From the NCBI RefSeq assembly GCF_014647195.1, contig NZ_BMOS01000027.1, forward strand, positions 1 to 44,092: 44,092 bases of DNA. Direction: 5' to 3'. Below, in pieces: positions 1-10,419 of the stretch. The DNA is from Oceanobacillus indicireducens (GTDB lineage Bacteria > Bacillota > Bacilli > Bacillales > Amphibacillaceae). The notes under the pieces are model-generated. The model had not been told where the DNA came from. It did not search any database and saw nothing but the letters and a program-made list of their open reading frames with translations. Numbering within the stretch: the stretch's first letter is position 1; each line of letters starts with the position of its first letter. The position numbers and the translations under genes were made by a program.

Positions 1-55
1 TACCTCTTTTTCATACTGGTTGTTTTGTTCAGTTTTCAAAGAGCAAATTTTGTTT

Positions 56-109
56 GCCGTTTCCTAACGGCGACTTTTCTAATATACCACGTTAGAAAAA
101 TTATGTCAA
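56..109 (-). promoter_or_regulatory. rRNA operon promoter and leader start
   Basis: On the minus strand TTGACA (104-109) and TATATT (81-86) are separated by exactly 17 bases, a near-perfect sigma-A promoter. About 10 bases further a small hairpin follows (GCCGT/ACGGC, 56-71) and then TTTGCTCTTTGAAAACTGAA at about 31-50, the kind of sequence that precedes 16S rRNA and lies in rRNA spacers of Bacillales. In B. subtilis an rRNA operon follows lysS, so this is most likely the promoter of an rRNA operon whose 16S gene begins beyond base 1. The rRNA itself is outside the window. Confidence 0.8.
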
Positions 110-269
110 CAACTTTCTTCAAATCTTTTTCGCTGTTTCCATTTAATCCGTTGCAGCTGTTTTGGCAACGAATATAAATGTATCATGTTTGAGTTTTAAA
201 TGCAAGGACATTTTTTTAAAAAATACCTAGAAACTTTTCCTTCCTATATATATTACCTAAGAAACAAAT

Positions 270-308
270 ACAAAATAAAATACCCAGCTTACTATGAAAG
301 TAAACTGG
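270..308 (-). terminator. Terminator of lysS
   Basis: On the minus strand CCAGTTTAC (300-308) pairs with GTAAGCTGG (284-292), nine pairs including one G-U, around a 7-base loop, followed by a T-rich run (270-283). It lies 16 bases after the lysS stop codon and separates lysS from the rRNA promoter. Confidence 0.75.
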
Positions 309-323
309 ATATTCCTTTTATAT

Positions 324-1811
<1,488 letters not shown>

Positions 1812-1880
1812 TCACTCCTGTCTTTGATATATGTAAACAATCAATTATCCTAGAATTTTATTTAAGCGTACCATAACGAA

Positions 1881-1907
1881 GAAAAACCTACCAGTAAACA
1901 CCGGCAG
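1881..1907 (-). terminator. Terminator of the folP-folB-folK operon
   Basis: On the minus strand CTGCCGGT (1900-1907) pairs with ACTGGTAG (1888-1895), eight pairs with two G-U, loop GTTT, followed directly by GTTTTTC. It lies 14 bases beyond the folK stop codon. Confidence 0.75.
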
Positions 1908-1921
1908 AGCCCTTCTTTGAA

Positions 1922-2410
1922 CTAGATCTTCTTTACCGTCTCCAGCTCTTTCTGCGGAAGTTCCGCTAGCTGTTCCCGAACAGTATTACCTGTATCCGGC
2001 AAGATAACATCACCTGCAATTTCTGCAAGGGGAACGAGCACAAAGGCACGTTCGGACATGCGCGGATGCGGCAATGTTAAACGGTCTACTGTACTATTTT
2101 CTTGATTATAGAGCAAAATGTCAAGGTCTATTGTTCGGGGACCGAAACGGATATCCCGAGTCCGGCCTAGCTTTTCCTCTATTCCTTGTGTCGTATCCAA
2201 TAACTCAATCGGTTCAAGCAAGGTTTGGATTTCTATTACCATATTTAAAAAATCAGCTTGGTCTAAATAACCGACCGGTTCGGTTTCATAAATCGAGGAA
2301 CGCTGTTGAATAGCGATTGATTCATGTGCTTCTAGTAAGTTTAAAGCTTCACTCAAATAGAAATCCCGCGGCTCGATATTTGTTCCAAGTGCGATATATA
2401 CTTTATTCAT
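1922..2410 (-). CDS. folK: 2-amino-4-hydroxy-6-hydroxymethyldihydropteridine pyrophosphokinase
   Basis: HPPK transfers pyrophosphate from ATP to 6-hydroxymethyl-dihydropterin, the step before FolP in folate synthesis. 162 residues, usual for the family. Signature features are the N-terminal YIALGTNIEPR, the pterin-pocket residues SSIYETEPVG, and the HPPK motif with metal-binding aspartates RFGPRTIDLDILLY (about residues 89-102), then LPHPRMSERAFVLVPL. Its ATG overlaps the folB stop codon by one base (TAATG), and AGGGAG lies about 8 bases upstream, so translation is probably coupled to folB. Last gene of the folP-folB-folK operon. Confidence 0.96.
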   Translation of the reverse strand: MNKVYIALGTNIEPRDFYLSEALNLLEAHESIAIQQRSSIYETEPVGYLDQADFLNMVIEIQTLLEPIELLDTTQGIEEKLGRTRDIRFGPRTIDLDILLYNQENSTVDRLTLPHPRMSERAFVLVPLAEIAGDVILPDTGNTVREQLAELPQKELETVKKI

Positions 2411-2772
2411 TATTTTTTCTCCCTATATATTTCTACGGCGACTGAGTGATATTGTCCATCAATCGGAGGATTCGGTTTAATAACCTGGACACGGCAGGCA
2501 GATAACAAATGAAAACTTTCGAGTAGACTCTTCGCAATCGTTTCAGCAACTGTTTCAATCAGATTCTTCGGTTCGCCCTCTACAATGCTTTGAACGATAT
2601 TAAATACTTCTCCGTAATGAACGGAATCCTCCATCGCATCCGTTGTACCGGCCTGCTGCAAATCGAGAAAGAGTTCAAGATCAACCATAAAGCGCTGACC
2701 AAGTTTCCGCTCTTCAGGAAATAGACCATGATAACCGTAGAACTGTAATTGCTTCAAAATTATTTTATCCAT
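2410..2772 (-). CDS. folB: Dihydroneopterin aldolase
   Basis: Cleaves 7,8-dihydroneopterin to 6-hydroxymethyl-dihydropterin and glycolaldehyde in folate synthesis; the family forms octamers. 120 residues. The start MDKIILKQLQFYGYHG resembles other FolB N-termini; YGYHG with the following catalytic-site residues (FPEERKLGQRFMVDL) and a C-terminal KPNPPI segment are family hallmarks. An ATG six codons upstream exists, but AAGGAG stands 6 bases before the ATG at 2772, which fixes the start. The start overlaps the end of folP by 8 bases and the stop overlaps the start of folK, so the three genes form a tightly coupled operon. Confidence 0.95.
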   Translation of the reverse strand: MDKIILKQLQFYGYHGLFPEERKLGQRFMVDLELFLDLQQAGTTDAMEDSVHYGEVFNIVQSIVEGEPKNLIETVAETIAKSLLESFHLLSACRVQVIKPNPPIDGQYHSVAVEIYREKK

Positions 2773-3592
2773 GATAAGCTCCTTTTCCAAGCATAGCGTC
2801 TGTCATCATTGCAAGTTCTGCATTCATTTTGACGTTATGGACCCGCACCATTTGGACACCCTTTACAATTCCGAGGCAAGTTGTTGCCCCTGTGCCAGTA
2901 TCTCGCTCTGCCGGTGGAACGTCAAGAATATGACCAATCATTCGTTTCCGCGATGTTGCGAGTAACAATGGATAAGAAAGTTCTTGGAATCGCTCTAGCT
3001 GCTGCATGACGAGTAAATCATCCTCTCTAGACTTGGCAAAACCAATTCCAGGATCAAGGATAATATTTTCTTTGGGGATACCAGCCGCTTTAGCAATGGC
3101 AATACTTTCTCTAAGGTCCTCTAGCATATCCTCAATTAGATTGGTGTAATTTTCATCGGTCCGGTTATGCATCAATATAATTGGTACCTGATGTTTCGCT
3201 GCAACTTTAGCAATATCAGGATTTTTCTTTGCTCCCCATATGTCGTTAATGATATCCGCTCCAGCTTCAATTGCCGCTTCAGCTGTATCTGCTTTAAACG
3301 TATCTACCGAAATTGGCACATCTACTTTCGCTTTAATTGCTTGAATGACTGGAACAATCCGGAAGATCTCTTCTTCACTCGTAACCGGTATGTGCCCAGG
3401 ACGAGTCGATTCTCCACCGATATCGATAATATCTGCCCCTTCTTCAACCATTCGAACTGCTTGTGCAACAGCCTTTTCCACCGTAGTATAGCTGCCACCG
3501 TCCGAGAAGGAATCAGGGGTTACGTTCAAGATTCCCATAATATGGGTTCGCTCCTGTAAATGCAACTGTTTCGTTCTTGTTTTTAAAATCAT
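2765..3592 (-). CDS. folP: Dihydropteroate synthase
   Basis: Condenses p-aminobenzoate with hydroxymethyl-dihydropterin pyrophosphate; target of sulfonamides (sul in B. subtilis). 275 residues, TIM-barrel. Both family signatures are present: MGILNVTPDSFSDGG (residues 19-33) and IIDIGGESTRPG (about 59-70), followed by LDPGIGFAK and LLATSRKRMIG. Upstream of the ATG is a run of four GGAGAA/GAGAAG repeats (about 3593-3612), so several overlapping Shine-Dalgarno sequences precede one start. In B. subtilis pabB, pabA and pabC come before this gene; they are absent here and a terminator plus about 220 bases separate it from cysK, so PABA synthesis must be encoded elsewhere. Confidence 0.96.
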   Translation of the reverse strand: MILKTRTKQLHLQERTHIMGILNVTPDSFSDGGSYTTVEKAVAQAVRMVEEGADIIDIGGESTRPGHIPVTSEEEIFRIVPVIQAIKAKVDVPISVDTFKADTAEAAIEAGADIINDIWGAKKNPDIAKVAAKHQVPIILMHNRTDENYTNLIEDMLEDLRESIAIAKAAGIPKENIILDPGIGFAKSREDDLLVMQQLERFQELSYPLLLATSRKRMIGHILDVPPAERDTGTGATTCLGIVKGVQMVRVHNVKMNAELAMMTDAMLGKGAYHG

Positions 3593-3695
3593 ACCTTCTC
3601 CTTCTCCTTCTCCTCATCATCACTTTATTCCTATATCCTATCATATTCCTAAAACACAGGCATCTGTTTCCCGCGCATTAACGGTCTGTAATACC

Positions 3696-3716
3696 CCACT
3701 GAATGAGTTTCACTTT
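3696..3716 (+). repeat. Dispersed 21-base repeat, copy A
   Basis: The plus strand here reads CCACTGAATGAGTTTCACTT. The same sequence with one extra A is present on the minus strand at 13569-13590, in another intergenic region. Both copies lie in otherwise uninformative intergenic DNA. A dispersed element is possible but two copies are all this window can show. Confidence 0.45.
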
Positions 3717-3807
3717 ATTAATTCCCCAAAAACAAAAGAATAGCATCCAACGTAGAGAATAGCTAGCATATATAGTTATTCTCAGCTGCCACTCTATAGT
3801 CTTCTAT

Positions 3808-3842
3808 ACAAAAAAGGATTAACAGATTCAATCTGTTAATCC
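3808..3842 (-). terminator. Terminator of cysK
   Basis: Perfect inverted repeat: GGATTAACAG (3816-3825) and CTGTTAATCC (3833-3842), extendable through the loop, with a run of T on the minus strand (3808-3815). It starts 15 bases after the cysK stop codon. Confidence 0.85.
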
Positions 3843-3857
3843 TCGTCATCAAACTTC

Positions 3858-4784
3858 TTATTCTTCATCAAATTGATATAGTGCGGTGGATAAGTAACGT
3901 TCCCCATTGTCTGGTAAAATAGCCAAAACCTTCTTACCCTTACCTAACTTATCTGCAACTTTTAGCGCTGCTGCCACTGCTGCCCCGGAGGAAATTCCGC
4001 CGAGAATACCATTTGTAATTGCAAGTTTACGGGATACTTCAAACGCCTCGTCATTCTCAATTTGAATGACCCCATCGTATAGCTCTGTGTCGAGTACTTT
4101 CGGTACAAAACCTGCACCTATCCCTTGAATCTTATGCGGGGACGGAGATCCGCCGGATAGCACCGGTGAGTCCTTTGGTTCTACAGCGAATAATTGCACT
4201 CCTTCAAAGTGAGATTTCAGCACTCTACCTGCACCTGTAATCGTTCCACCGGTTCCAATACCGGAAATGAATGCGTCAAGACCATCTTTCATTTGACGGG
4301 TGATCTCTTTTCCTGTTGTTCTTTCATGGATTTCCGGGTTTGCCGGGTTATCGAACTGCTGTGGCATGAAATAGCCGTGCGCTTCCTTCAGTTCATTAGC
4401 TTTACCGATTGCGCCTTTCATTCCATCCGCGCCCGGTGTAAGAACGAGTTCAGCACCATATGCGCGCAATAGATTACGACGCTCCTGACTCATCGTGTCT
4501 GGCATGACAAGAATAGCTTTATACCCTCTTGCCGCTGCTACCATCGCAAGTCCAATTCCAGTGTTTCCGCTTGTCGGCTCGATAATTGTATCTCCGGGCT
4601 TTAAATCCCCCGACTCTTCTGCAGCTTCAACCATTGCTACAGCAATCCGGTCTTTTACCGAGCTTCCTGGGTTCATGAATTCAAGTTTTACATAAACATC
4701 TGCTGAATCTTCGCCTGTCAGATTGTTTAACTTCACGATTGGTGTTTCACCGATTAATTTGGTAATATCATTTGCCACACGCAT
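3858..4784 (-). CDS. cysK: Cysteine synthase A (O-acetylserine thiol-lyase)
   Basis: PLP enzyme that makes cysteine from O-acetylserine and sulfide; in B. subtilis CysK also partners with the repressor CymR. 308-309 residues. Visible motifs: PGSSVKDRI with the PLP-binding lysine (about residue 43), the phosphate-binding loop GTGGT (about 177-181), substrate loop [12 protein letters not shown] and C-terminal [12 protein letters not shown]. Reading frame extends upstream to 4808, but AGGAG lies 7 bases before the ATG at 4784 and MRVAND matches the family N-terminus. It has its own promoter (4831-4859). No T-box or S-box was seen in the leader. Confidence 0.96.
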   Translation of the reverse strand: MRVANDITKLIGETPIVKLNNLTGEDSADVYVKLEFMNPGSSVKDRIAVAMVEAAEESGDLKPGDTIIEPTSGNTGIGLAMVAAARGYKAILVMPDTMSQERRNLLRAYGAELVLTPGADGMKGAIGKANELKEAHGYFMPQQFDNPANPEIHERTTGKEITRQMKDGLDAFISGIGTGGTITGAGRVLKSHFEGVQLFAVEPKDSPVLSGGSPSPHKIQGIGAGFVPKVLDTELYDGVIQIENDEAFEVSRKLAITNGILGGISSGAAVAAALKVADKLGKGKKVLAILPDNGERYLSTALYQFDEE

Positions 4785-4830
4785 GTGATCACTCCTAATC
4801 CCTAGCATTTTTGTATGAATTGTTAATTAC

Positions 4831-4859
4831 AATGTATGTTTAATTTATCGATTTGTCAA
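4831..4859 (-). promoter_or_regulatory. Sigma-A promoter of cysK
   Basis: On the minus strand TTGACA (4854-4859), a 17-base spacer and TACATT (4831-4836, 4 of 6). It lies about 45 bases before the chosen cysK start. I could not see a clear CymR operator. Confidence 0.65.
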
Positions 4860-4923
4860 CCATTTTAACGTATTCACTCATTGAATTAGCTGATTCGTTC
4901 CATGTTGTGGGCGGACCATGTAT

Positions 4924-5829
4924 TTAGTTACCGTAGAGCCAATCTATTTCATGTTTTTCCCAAAGTGGGGCGGCTTGAAGCGGAAGATTCCCTTCATGCA
5001 GGGCAAGTTCATTTTCTACGTAAGGTTTAATTTCCTCATAGCTGAACTTGATTTTCGGAAGAGATTGATGTAAATAGATAATACCGACCCCGTTACCTGT
5101 TGTAAAAGGGGTACTATAGGAGTGCTCTTCCATCTCATTTGCAATTTCTTCATAACCATCCGGGAAGAACTGGCTGTTCGTATTGATGAAACCAAGATAG
5201 CCCCCGCTATTTTTTGTTTCTTCATCTATGGAATATTCCCTTGCCAGCTGGTCAAAATTCGCTCCCTGTTCAAGCTCCCCATGGATTTTTTCCGCTGTTT
5301 CCATATCCGATACAAGAATATGGGATAGCTGCATGGCCGGACTGAAATCATATTGATTCTTATACACGTCATAATACTCTTCCACTTCACCTTCCGGAAT
5401 GGAAATATCTTCTGTCAGTAAAAACTCAAGCTGGTAGCGATAAACAATCTCTTCCCGCCATTTCTCCTCCGCCTTTGCAAGTTCATCTTCTGCAAGCGGT
5501 CCTTGCATGGATGTCAGATAAGCAAGTTCTCTTTCAATGACCTTCTCACTGATTTCAATGTGCTTCTCATTGGCCAATTTGGAAACGAGGTGGCGATCAA
5601 TTAATGATTGCAGCGTCTTTTCCCCATGGGTTTCGCGAAGAGCAGTCATCCATTCTGCATAAGTTATATCTTCTCCGTCAATCGTTGCAACAGGTTCATT
5701 GCTTCTAATGGCCGTTTCTTCACCGTCTTCACTCACAATTACATTCTCATTTTGATTCATGAACAGGAGAGTGGCTATGTTTGTAATAAGGAGGACCGTG
5801 ATAATTCCCCATAATAATTTTCTTGACAT
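4924..5829 (-). CDS. yacD: Extracytoplasmic peptidyl-prolyl isomerase / foldase (YacD family)
   Basis: PrsA-like parvulin protein expected on the outer face of the membrane, helping secreted proteins to fold. 301 residues. One N-terminal hydrophobic segment (residues 5-24, LLWGIITVLLITNIATLLFM) lacks a lipobox cysteine, so it is probably an uncleaved anchor. A SurA-type helical region follows, then the parvulin domain at about 165-260 (QLSHILVSDMETAEKI, GGYLGFI, GNGVGIIYLHQ). Position between hslO and cysK is the same as yacD of B. subtilis. AAAGGG lies 6 bases before the ATG. Isomerase activity is inferred from family. Confidence 0.88.
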   Translation of the reverse strand: MSRKLLWGIITVLLITNIATLLFMNQNENVIVSEDGEETAIRSNEPVATIDGEDITYAEWMTALRETHGEKTLQSLIDRHLVSKLANEKHIEISEKVIERELAYLTSMQGPLAEDELAKAEEKWREEIVYRYQLEFLLTEDISIPEGEVEEYYDVYKNQYDFSPAMQLSHILVSDMETAEKIHGELEQGANFDQLAREYSIDEETKNSGGYLGFINTNSQFFPDGYEEIANEMEEHSYSTPFTTGNGVGIIYLHQSLPKIKFSYEEIKPYVENELALHEGNLPLQAAPLWEKHEIDWLYGN

Positions 5830-5850
5830 ACGATTCCCTTTCTCCCTCGT

Positions 5851-6720
5851 TTATTGTTTCAACTCTTCTAATTCTTCTGTTGTAAAATCATACTTTTCAT
5901 TACAGAAGTGACAGGTTGCACTTGCTCCACCGTCTTCCTGGATCATGGCATCAATTTCCTCGTTGCCAAGACCGCTTATCGCATTTGCAATTCTTTCTCT
6001 TGAGCAGCGGCAGCGGAATTCAAGGGGCATCTTCTCATGAATTGTAAACTCTTCACCTTCGAACAGTTTTTCCAAGAGTTGTTCTGGTGAGTATCCTTCT
6101 TCAATCAACTTGGAAATTGGCGGGAACGCTTGAATCTGTTCCTCTAACCGTTCGATTACCTCTTCATCCGCACCAGGCATGACTTGCACAATGAATCCGC
6201 CAGCCGCAAGAATGGTATGATCCGGGTTTACTAACACACCTGCTCCGACCGCTGAAGGAACTTGTTCTGATGTCGCAAAATAATACGTGAAATCTTCACT
6301 AATTTCGCCTGAAACAATCGGAACCTCGCCTGTAAAATGGTCTCTCAATCCAAGATCTTTCACAACACTTAAATTACCTGACGTTCCTACAGCTCTAGCA
6401 ACATCCAACTTACCTTTGTCATTTAATTCAAAGTCTACGTGCGGATTCGTAACATAGCCGCGCACATGACCAGATGCATTCGCATCTACGACAATCGCTC
6501 CAAGTGGTCCGCCGCCTTCAATTTTAATTGTATTGGAGTTGTCATCTTTTAGCATCGCTCCCATCATAGCAGCAATCGTCAGGGTTCGACCTAATGCAGC
6601 AGAGGCTGTTGCCCAAGTATCCTGTCTTCTCCTTGCCTCCTCCACTGTCGCAGTAGATGTTGCTGCATATGCACGGATTCTCCCGTTATAAGCAGTTGTC
6701 TTTATTAAATAATCCTTCAT
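5851..6720 (-). CDS. hslO: Redox-regulated chaperone Hsp33
   Basis: Holdase chaperone switched on by oxidation: four cysteines bind zinc when reduced and form disulfides under oxidative stress. 289 residues, standard length. The zinc ligands are visible as FRCRC (C237, C239) and CHFC (C270, C273). N-terminal substrate-binding domain contains GGGPLGAI and RGYVTNP. It starts 13 bases after coaX and ends 21 bases before yacD, so it is probably co-transcribed with both, as in B. subtilis. Confidence 0.96.
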   Translation of the reverse strand: MKDYLIKTTAYNGRIRAYAATSTATVEEARRRQDTWATASAALGRTLTIAAMMGAMLKDDNSNTIKIEGGGPLGAIVVDANASGHVRGYVTNPHVDFELNDKGKLDVARAVGTSGNLSVVKDLGLRDHFTGEVPIVSGEISEDFTYYFATSEQVPSAVGAGVLVNPDHTILAAGGFIVQVMPGADEEVIERLEEQIQAFPPISKLIEEGYSPEQLLEKLFEGEEFTIHEKMPLEFRCRCSRERIANAISGLGNEEIDAMIQEDGGASATCHFCNEKYDFTTEELEELKQ

Positions 6721-6733
6721 GTTCGTATCTCCT

Positions 6734-7510
6734 TTAACGAATATCTTTTAACCTGCGATAAATAATGTTCAATCCTTTTAGTGTCAGATGGCGATCTACC
6801 ACATCAATTGTTCGTGAACCCTTCCCGATTAAACCAGATATCCCGCCGGTAGCAATTACCTGAACATCTTGATTAATATCCTCTTTCACTCTGTCAACTA
6901 TACCATCTACCAAGGATACATAGCCGTTATATATTCCGGACTGCATCGCTTCAACTGTTGATGTTCCAATAACTTTCTCCGTCCCCTTGATTTCAATCTT
7001 CGGCAGTTTGGAAGCTTTACTATACAATGCTTCCATGGAAATATTAACTCCCGGAGAAATGATGCCACCGTGATAAGAGCTATTCTCATCGATGTAGCAA
7101 AAAGTGGTCGCCGTTCCAAAATCAATCACAATAACCGGCGCCCCGTAATTTTCTATCGCACTTACCGCGTTGACAATCCGGTCTGCCCCGACCTCCTTAG
7201 GATTAGGGTAACTCATGTTAATATATTTAGAAATATCCTGCTTCCCTACCACGACTGCATCAATTCCGAAATAATTCCGGCTCATTTTTTCCAGTGCATA
7301 CATAATCGGTGGTACAACAGAAGAAATGATAACTCCATGGATATCGGAAAATGTGATTCCTTTATAGTCGAACAAGGAATGAATGAGTACGCCGAATTCA
7401 TCCTCTGTTTTATGACGATCGGTTTTAATCCGCCACTCATATAGTAGGTTGTCCCCTTCAAAAACCCCTAAAACGGTATTTGTATTCCCCACATCCAGAA
7501 CAAATAACAT
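6734..7510 (-). CDS. coaX: Type III pantothenate kinase
   Basis: First step of coenzyme A synthesis: phosphorylates pantothenate with ATP; the family is not inhibited by CoA and needs a monovalent cation. 258 residues from the chosen ATG. Motifs: phosphate-binding DVGNTNT (D6), GADRIVNA (about 103-110) and VIDFGTATT (about 126-134). TTG and ATT codons upstream are in frame, but the ribosome site AGGAAGG lies 10 bases before the ATG at 7510 and only 1 base before the TTG, which favours ATG. First gene of a coaX-hslO-yacD cluster; a bidirectional terminator (7623-7656) separates it from ftsH. Confidence 0.95.
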   Translation of the reverse strand: MLFVLDVGNTNTVLGVFEGDNLLYEWRIKTDRHKTEDEFGVLIHSLFDYKGITFSDIHGVIISSVVPPIMYALEKMSRNYFGIDAVVVGKQDISKYINMSYPNPKEVGADRIVNAVSAIENYGAPVIVIDFGTATTFCYIDENSSYHGGIISPGVNISMEALYSKASKLPKIEIKGTEKVIGTSTVEAMQSGIYNGYVSLVDGIVDRVKEDINQDVQVIATGGISGLIGKGSRTIDVVDRHLTLKGLNIIYRRLKDIR

Positions 7511-7622
7511 AACAATCAAACCTTCCTATTTTTCTATGTTTAAATATAGCATAGGTAACGGTAAAAAAGAAAACCACAGGTACCCAATATTAGTGTTACA
7601 CACACTTCAGCTTTTGAGACAG

Positions 7623-7656
7623 AAAAAGCAGCCATATATTAGCATGGCTGCTTTTT
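7623..7656 (-). terminator. Terminator of ftsH (symmetrical, works on both strands)
   Basis: AAAAAGCAGCCAT (7623-7635) and ATGGCTGCTTTTT (7644-7656) are perfect inverted repeats with an 8-base loop, so both strands end in a run of T. It starts directly after the ftsH stop codon. Confidence 0.9.
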
Positions 7657-7662
7657 AATTTG

Positions 7663-9744
7663 TTATTTATCTTTATAATTATTGTCTTCTTCATCTACTG
7701 GAGATGTTGGTTCTTCGCCCATGATCGGGTCATTGATATGTCGTTTATTCTCGGAGTCGCCTTTAGCTTCATCTGCATGTTCTTCATGCTTTTTCTCCTC
7801 GACTTCTTTTTTCACTTCTTCAAAAGATTTCCCGATCTTTTCTTCATCGTCTTCATCTTCCTTTGAATTGATCGAAACCTTCACATCATCTTCGCCCTCG
7901 ATATCTTCCAGTGGTTCTGGCAAAACACCTTTATGGAAAAGAGATTCGATCTGACGGCGGTCGAGTGTTTCGACATCAAGGAGTGTCTGAGCGATTAACT
8001 CCAACTGTCCGCGGTGCTCAGTAAGGATCTTCTTCGCACGTTCATAACAGTAATTGATGAAGTTCTGCATTTCCTTATCAATTTCATAAGCGATTTTCTC
8101 ACTGTATGTTTGGTTATTCTGCAAATCGCGACCAAGGAACACATTGCCACCGTCTCCACTGGAGAATTGTAGTGGGCCAATTTCATCACTCATACCATAC
8201 TCGGTAATCATCTTGTGAGCGATGCTTGTTGCACGCTGGAAGTCATTATGTGCTCCCGTACTCACTTCGCCAAAGATGATTTCCTCGGCGACACGTCCAC
8301 CAAGCAGTCCGGTTATCTTATCAAACAGTTCCGGTTTCGTCATGAAGTAACGGTCTTCTTTAGGAAGCATGACCGCATAACCGCCAGCCTGGCCTCGAGG
8401 TACAATCGTTACTTTGTGTACCACATCTGCATCGTCAAGTACCATCCCGATTACGGTGTGCCCACTTTCATGATAGGCAACAATATTTCTTTCTTTATCC
8501 GAAATAACGCGGCTCTTCTTCGCAACCCCGGCAATCACCCGGTCGGTTGCTTCATCGACATCCAGTGAAGATATCGCTTTTCGGTTATCCCTTGCAGCAA
8601 CAAGCGCTGCTTCATTTAACAGGTTCTCAAGGTCCGCACCAGAGAAGCCTGGGGTACGCTGGGCAATTACTTTCAAATCGACTGTATTATCCAATGGTTT
8701 ATTACGTGCGTGAACTTTAAGCACTGCTTCCCGTCCTTTAACATCCGGACGGTCCACCATGATTTGACGGTCGAAACGGCCTGGGCGCAGCAAAGCAGGG
8801 TCAAGAATGTCTGCACGGTTTGTAGCTGCGATAATAATGATACCTTCATTTGCGTTAAAGCCATCCATTTCAACAAGCAACTGGTTCAATGTCTGTTTTT
8901 TAATGATACGGCGACCACCGAGACCCGTACCACGTTGGCGTCCTACTGCATCAATCTCGTCAATAAAGATGATACATGGCGCATTTTTCTTCGCGTTTTC
9001 AAATAGATCACGTACACGGGATGCACCGACCCCGACAAACATTTCAACGAAGTCCGAACCACTAATAGAGAAGAATGGAGTTCCCGCTTCCCCTGCGACG
9101 GCACGGGCAAGTAATGTTTTACCTGTTCCTGGCGGTCCTACTAAAAGAACCCCTTTTGGAATTCGAGCACCGACTGCCGTGAATTTACGTGGATCTTTCA
9201 GGAATTCCACAACTTCAACTAATTCCTGTTTCTCTTCATCCGCTCCGGCTACGTCTTTGAAACGCACCTTTTCCTTTTCGCCGGAAACCATCTTAGCCTT
9301 ACTTTTCCCGAAGTTCATCACACGGCCGCCACCGCCGCCACCTTGTGCTTGACTAAGAATGAATAAGAAAAATAGACCTATTAATAGGAAGGGAACTAAA
9401 GTCGTAAGGAATGTAACCCATGGACTTGGCCGTTCTTCTTCCTCTGCAGTTAATATACTTTGATCTCTTGCAATTGTTGTAATTTCAGCAATTACATCTG
9501 TGTTATCTGGTACTTGGGCAACAAAAGATTGGCCACCATCATTCAATGTACCGAAGAAACGGACGATTCCGTTTGCCGGCTGCAGTGTCAATTCTTTTAT
9601 TTCACCATTATTTAAAGCACTTATAAATTGCTCCACATCATATTGTTCACTTTCTTCTCCTGGGCCATTTATGATGCCGAATACGCCGATTATGACGAAG
9701 AAAATCAGGACCCAAAAGAACACATTACGAAATATCTGACTCAT
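7663..9744 (-). CDS. ftsH: ATP-dependent membrane zinc metalloprotease FtsH
   Basis: Hexameric membrane AAA+ protease that degrades misfolded membrane proteins and regulators, and is needed for sporulation in Bacillus. 693 residues. Two membrane segments (about 9-26 and 111-131) flank an extracytoplasmic domain; Walker A GPPGTGKT (203-210), Walker B FIDEID (260-265), second region of homology with [19 protein letters not shown] (308-326), protease motif HESGH (425-429). The C-terminus is a long acidic/charged tail, longer than in B. subtilis. Residues 278-283 read RRIIKK where FtsH proteins have GHDERE before [13 protein letters not shown]; this stretch coincides with an Illumina adapter sequence (separate entry) and should not be trusted. 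Start supported by GGAGGAGG 6 bases upstream. Confidence 0.97.
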   Translation of the reverse strand: MSQIFRNVFFWVLIFFVIIGVFGIINGPGEESEQYDVEQFISALNNGEIKELTLQPANGIVRFFGTLNDGGQSFVAQVPDNTDVIAEITTIARDQSILTAEEEERPSPWVTFLTTLVPFLLIGLFFLFILSQAQGGGGGGRVMNFGKSKAKMVSGEKEKVRFKDVAGADEEKQELVEVVEFLKDPRKFTAVGARIPKGVLLVGPPGTGKTLLARAVAGEAGTPFFSISGSDFVEMFVGVGASRVRDLFENAKKNAPCIIFIDEIDAVGRQRGTGLGGRRIIKKQTLNQLLVEMDGFNANEGIIIIAATNRADILDPALLRPGRFDRQIMVDRPDVKGREAVLKVHARNKPLDNTVDLKVIAQRTPGFSGADLENLLNEAALVAARDNRKAISSLDVDEATDRVIAGVAKKSRVISDKERNIVAYHESGHTVIGMVLDDADVVHKVTIVPRGQAGGYAVMLPKEDRYFMTKPELFDKITGLLGGRVAEEIIFGEVSTGAHNDFQRATSIAHKMITEYGMSDEIGPLQFSSGDGGNVFLGRDLQNNQTYSEKIAYEIDKEMQNFINYCYERAKKILTEHRGQLELIAQTLLDVETLDRRQIESLFHKGVLPEPLEDIEGEDDVKVSINSKEDEDDEEKIGKSFEEVKKEVEEKKHEEHADEAKGDSENKRHINDPIMGEEPTSPVDEEDNNYKDK
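8896..8923 (+). other. Illumina P5 flow-cell oligo sequence inside ftsH (probable artefact)
   Basis: The plus strand at 8902-8923 begins AATGATACGGCGACCACCGA and is 22 bases identical to the Illumina P5 primer; the six T before it (8896-8901) match the T spacer of the surface-grafted oligo. Shadow reading frames here contain the well-known contaminant peptides LMIRRPP and NDTATTE. The last ten or so bases overlap native ftsH sequence (Gly-Leu-Gly-Gly codons), which may be why the adapter was joined here. It replaces six codons without changing the frame. Confidence 0.93.
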
Positions 9745-9781
9745 TGCTTACCTCCTCCCATACCGGGAAAAACTATATTAC

Positions 9782-9811
9782 ATAGTACCATATGAAAAAG
9801 TCATTACACAA
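9782..9811 (-). promoter_or_regulatory. Probable sigma-A promoter of ftsH
   Basis: On the minus strand TTGTGT (9806-9811), an 18-base spacer and TACTAT (9782-9787) preceded by TGG, giving an extended -10. It lies about 37 bases upstream of the ftsH start. The -35 is weak (4 of 6), so this is a moderate call. Confidence 0.5.
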
Positions 9812-9848
9812 CTAATTTAGCTTTATCATCCATTTTTATTTTTCAGGA

Positions 9849-10406
9849 CTATTTTTCCTGATAAATCTCTTCTTTTAACACCCCGATATACGGAAGGTTT
9901 CGGTAACGTTGGTCATAATCTAAACCATAACCGACGACGAAAGCATCCGGTACTTCAAATCCAACCAAGTCTGCGGATATCGCAGCAGTGCGCCCTGATG
10001 GTTTATTCAGCAGGGTTACAATTTTAATAGAATTCGCTTTCCGGTACTTGAAGAGGTCGACTAAATAACTAAGCGTCAGTCCGCTGTCAATAATGTCCTC
10101 AATAATAAGCAGGTCGCGCCCTTCTACTTTTGTATCCAAGTCCTTTACAATTTTGACTTCCCCACTTGACTTCGTTCCGCTTCCATAGCTCGACACATCC
10201 ATAAAATCGAGTTCCACATGGATATCCATGTGGCGAACGAGGTCCGACATAAAGGGTAGAGCACCTTTTAATACACCAATTGCAAGGGGAAACTTGCCAT
10301 CGTATTCTGTAGAAAGCTGTGCTCCGATTTCTTTACATTTTGCCCGAATTTCTTCTTCTGTAATTAGAATATCCTTTATATCCTTATGCATACTGTCCTT
10401 TAGCAT
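9849..10406 (-). CDS. hprT: Hypoxanthine-guanine phosphoribosyltransferase
   Basis: Purine salvage: converts hypoxanthine or guanine with PRPP to IMP or GMP. 185 residues from the chosen start. The PRPP-binding motif [17 protein letters not shown] (about 97-113) is clear, as are the N-terminal [10 protein letters not shown] and C-terminal [13 protein letters not shown]. The open frame runs 19 codons further upstream into tilS, but AGGAGG stands 6 bases before the ATG at 10406. It begins 13 bases after tilS and precedes ftsH, the conserved tilS-hprT-ftsH arrangement; in B. subtilis HprT and TilS jointly regulate ftsH expression. Confidence 0.96.
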   Translation of the reverse strand: MLKDSMHKDIKDILITEEEIRAKCKEIGAQLSTEYDGKFPLAIGVLKGALPFMSDLVRHMDIHVELDFMDVSSYGSGTKSSGEVKIVKDLDTKVEGRDLLIIEDIIDSGLTLSYLVDLFKYRKANSIKIVTLLNKPSGRTAAISADLVGFEVPDAFVVGYGLDYDQRYRNLPYIGVLKEEIYQEK

Positions 10407-10419
10407 CCTTATCCTCCTA

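Noticed and set aside
4785-4923. T-box or SAM riboswitch controlling cysK
   Set aside because: The leader after the promoter is only about 40 bases and has neither AGGGTGG-type T-box sequence nor stems.
8807-9352. 181-codon plus-strand frame opposite ftsH
   Set aside because: It is the antisense shadow of ftsH; it contains the adapter-derived peptide LMIRRPP, which is a contamination mark and not a gene.
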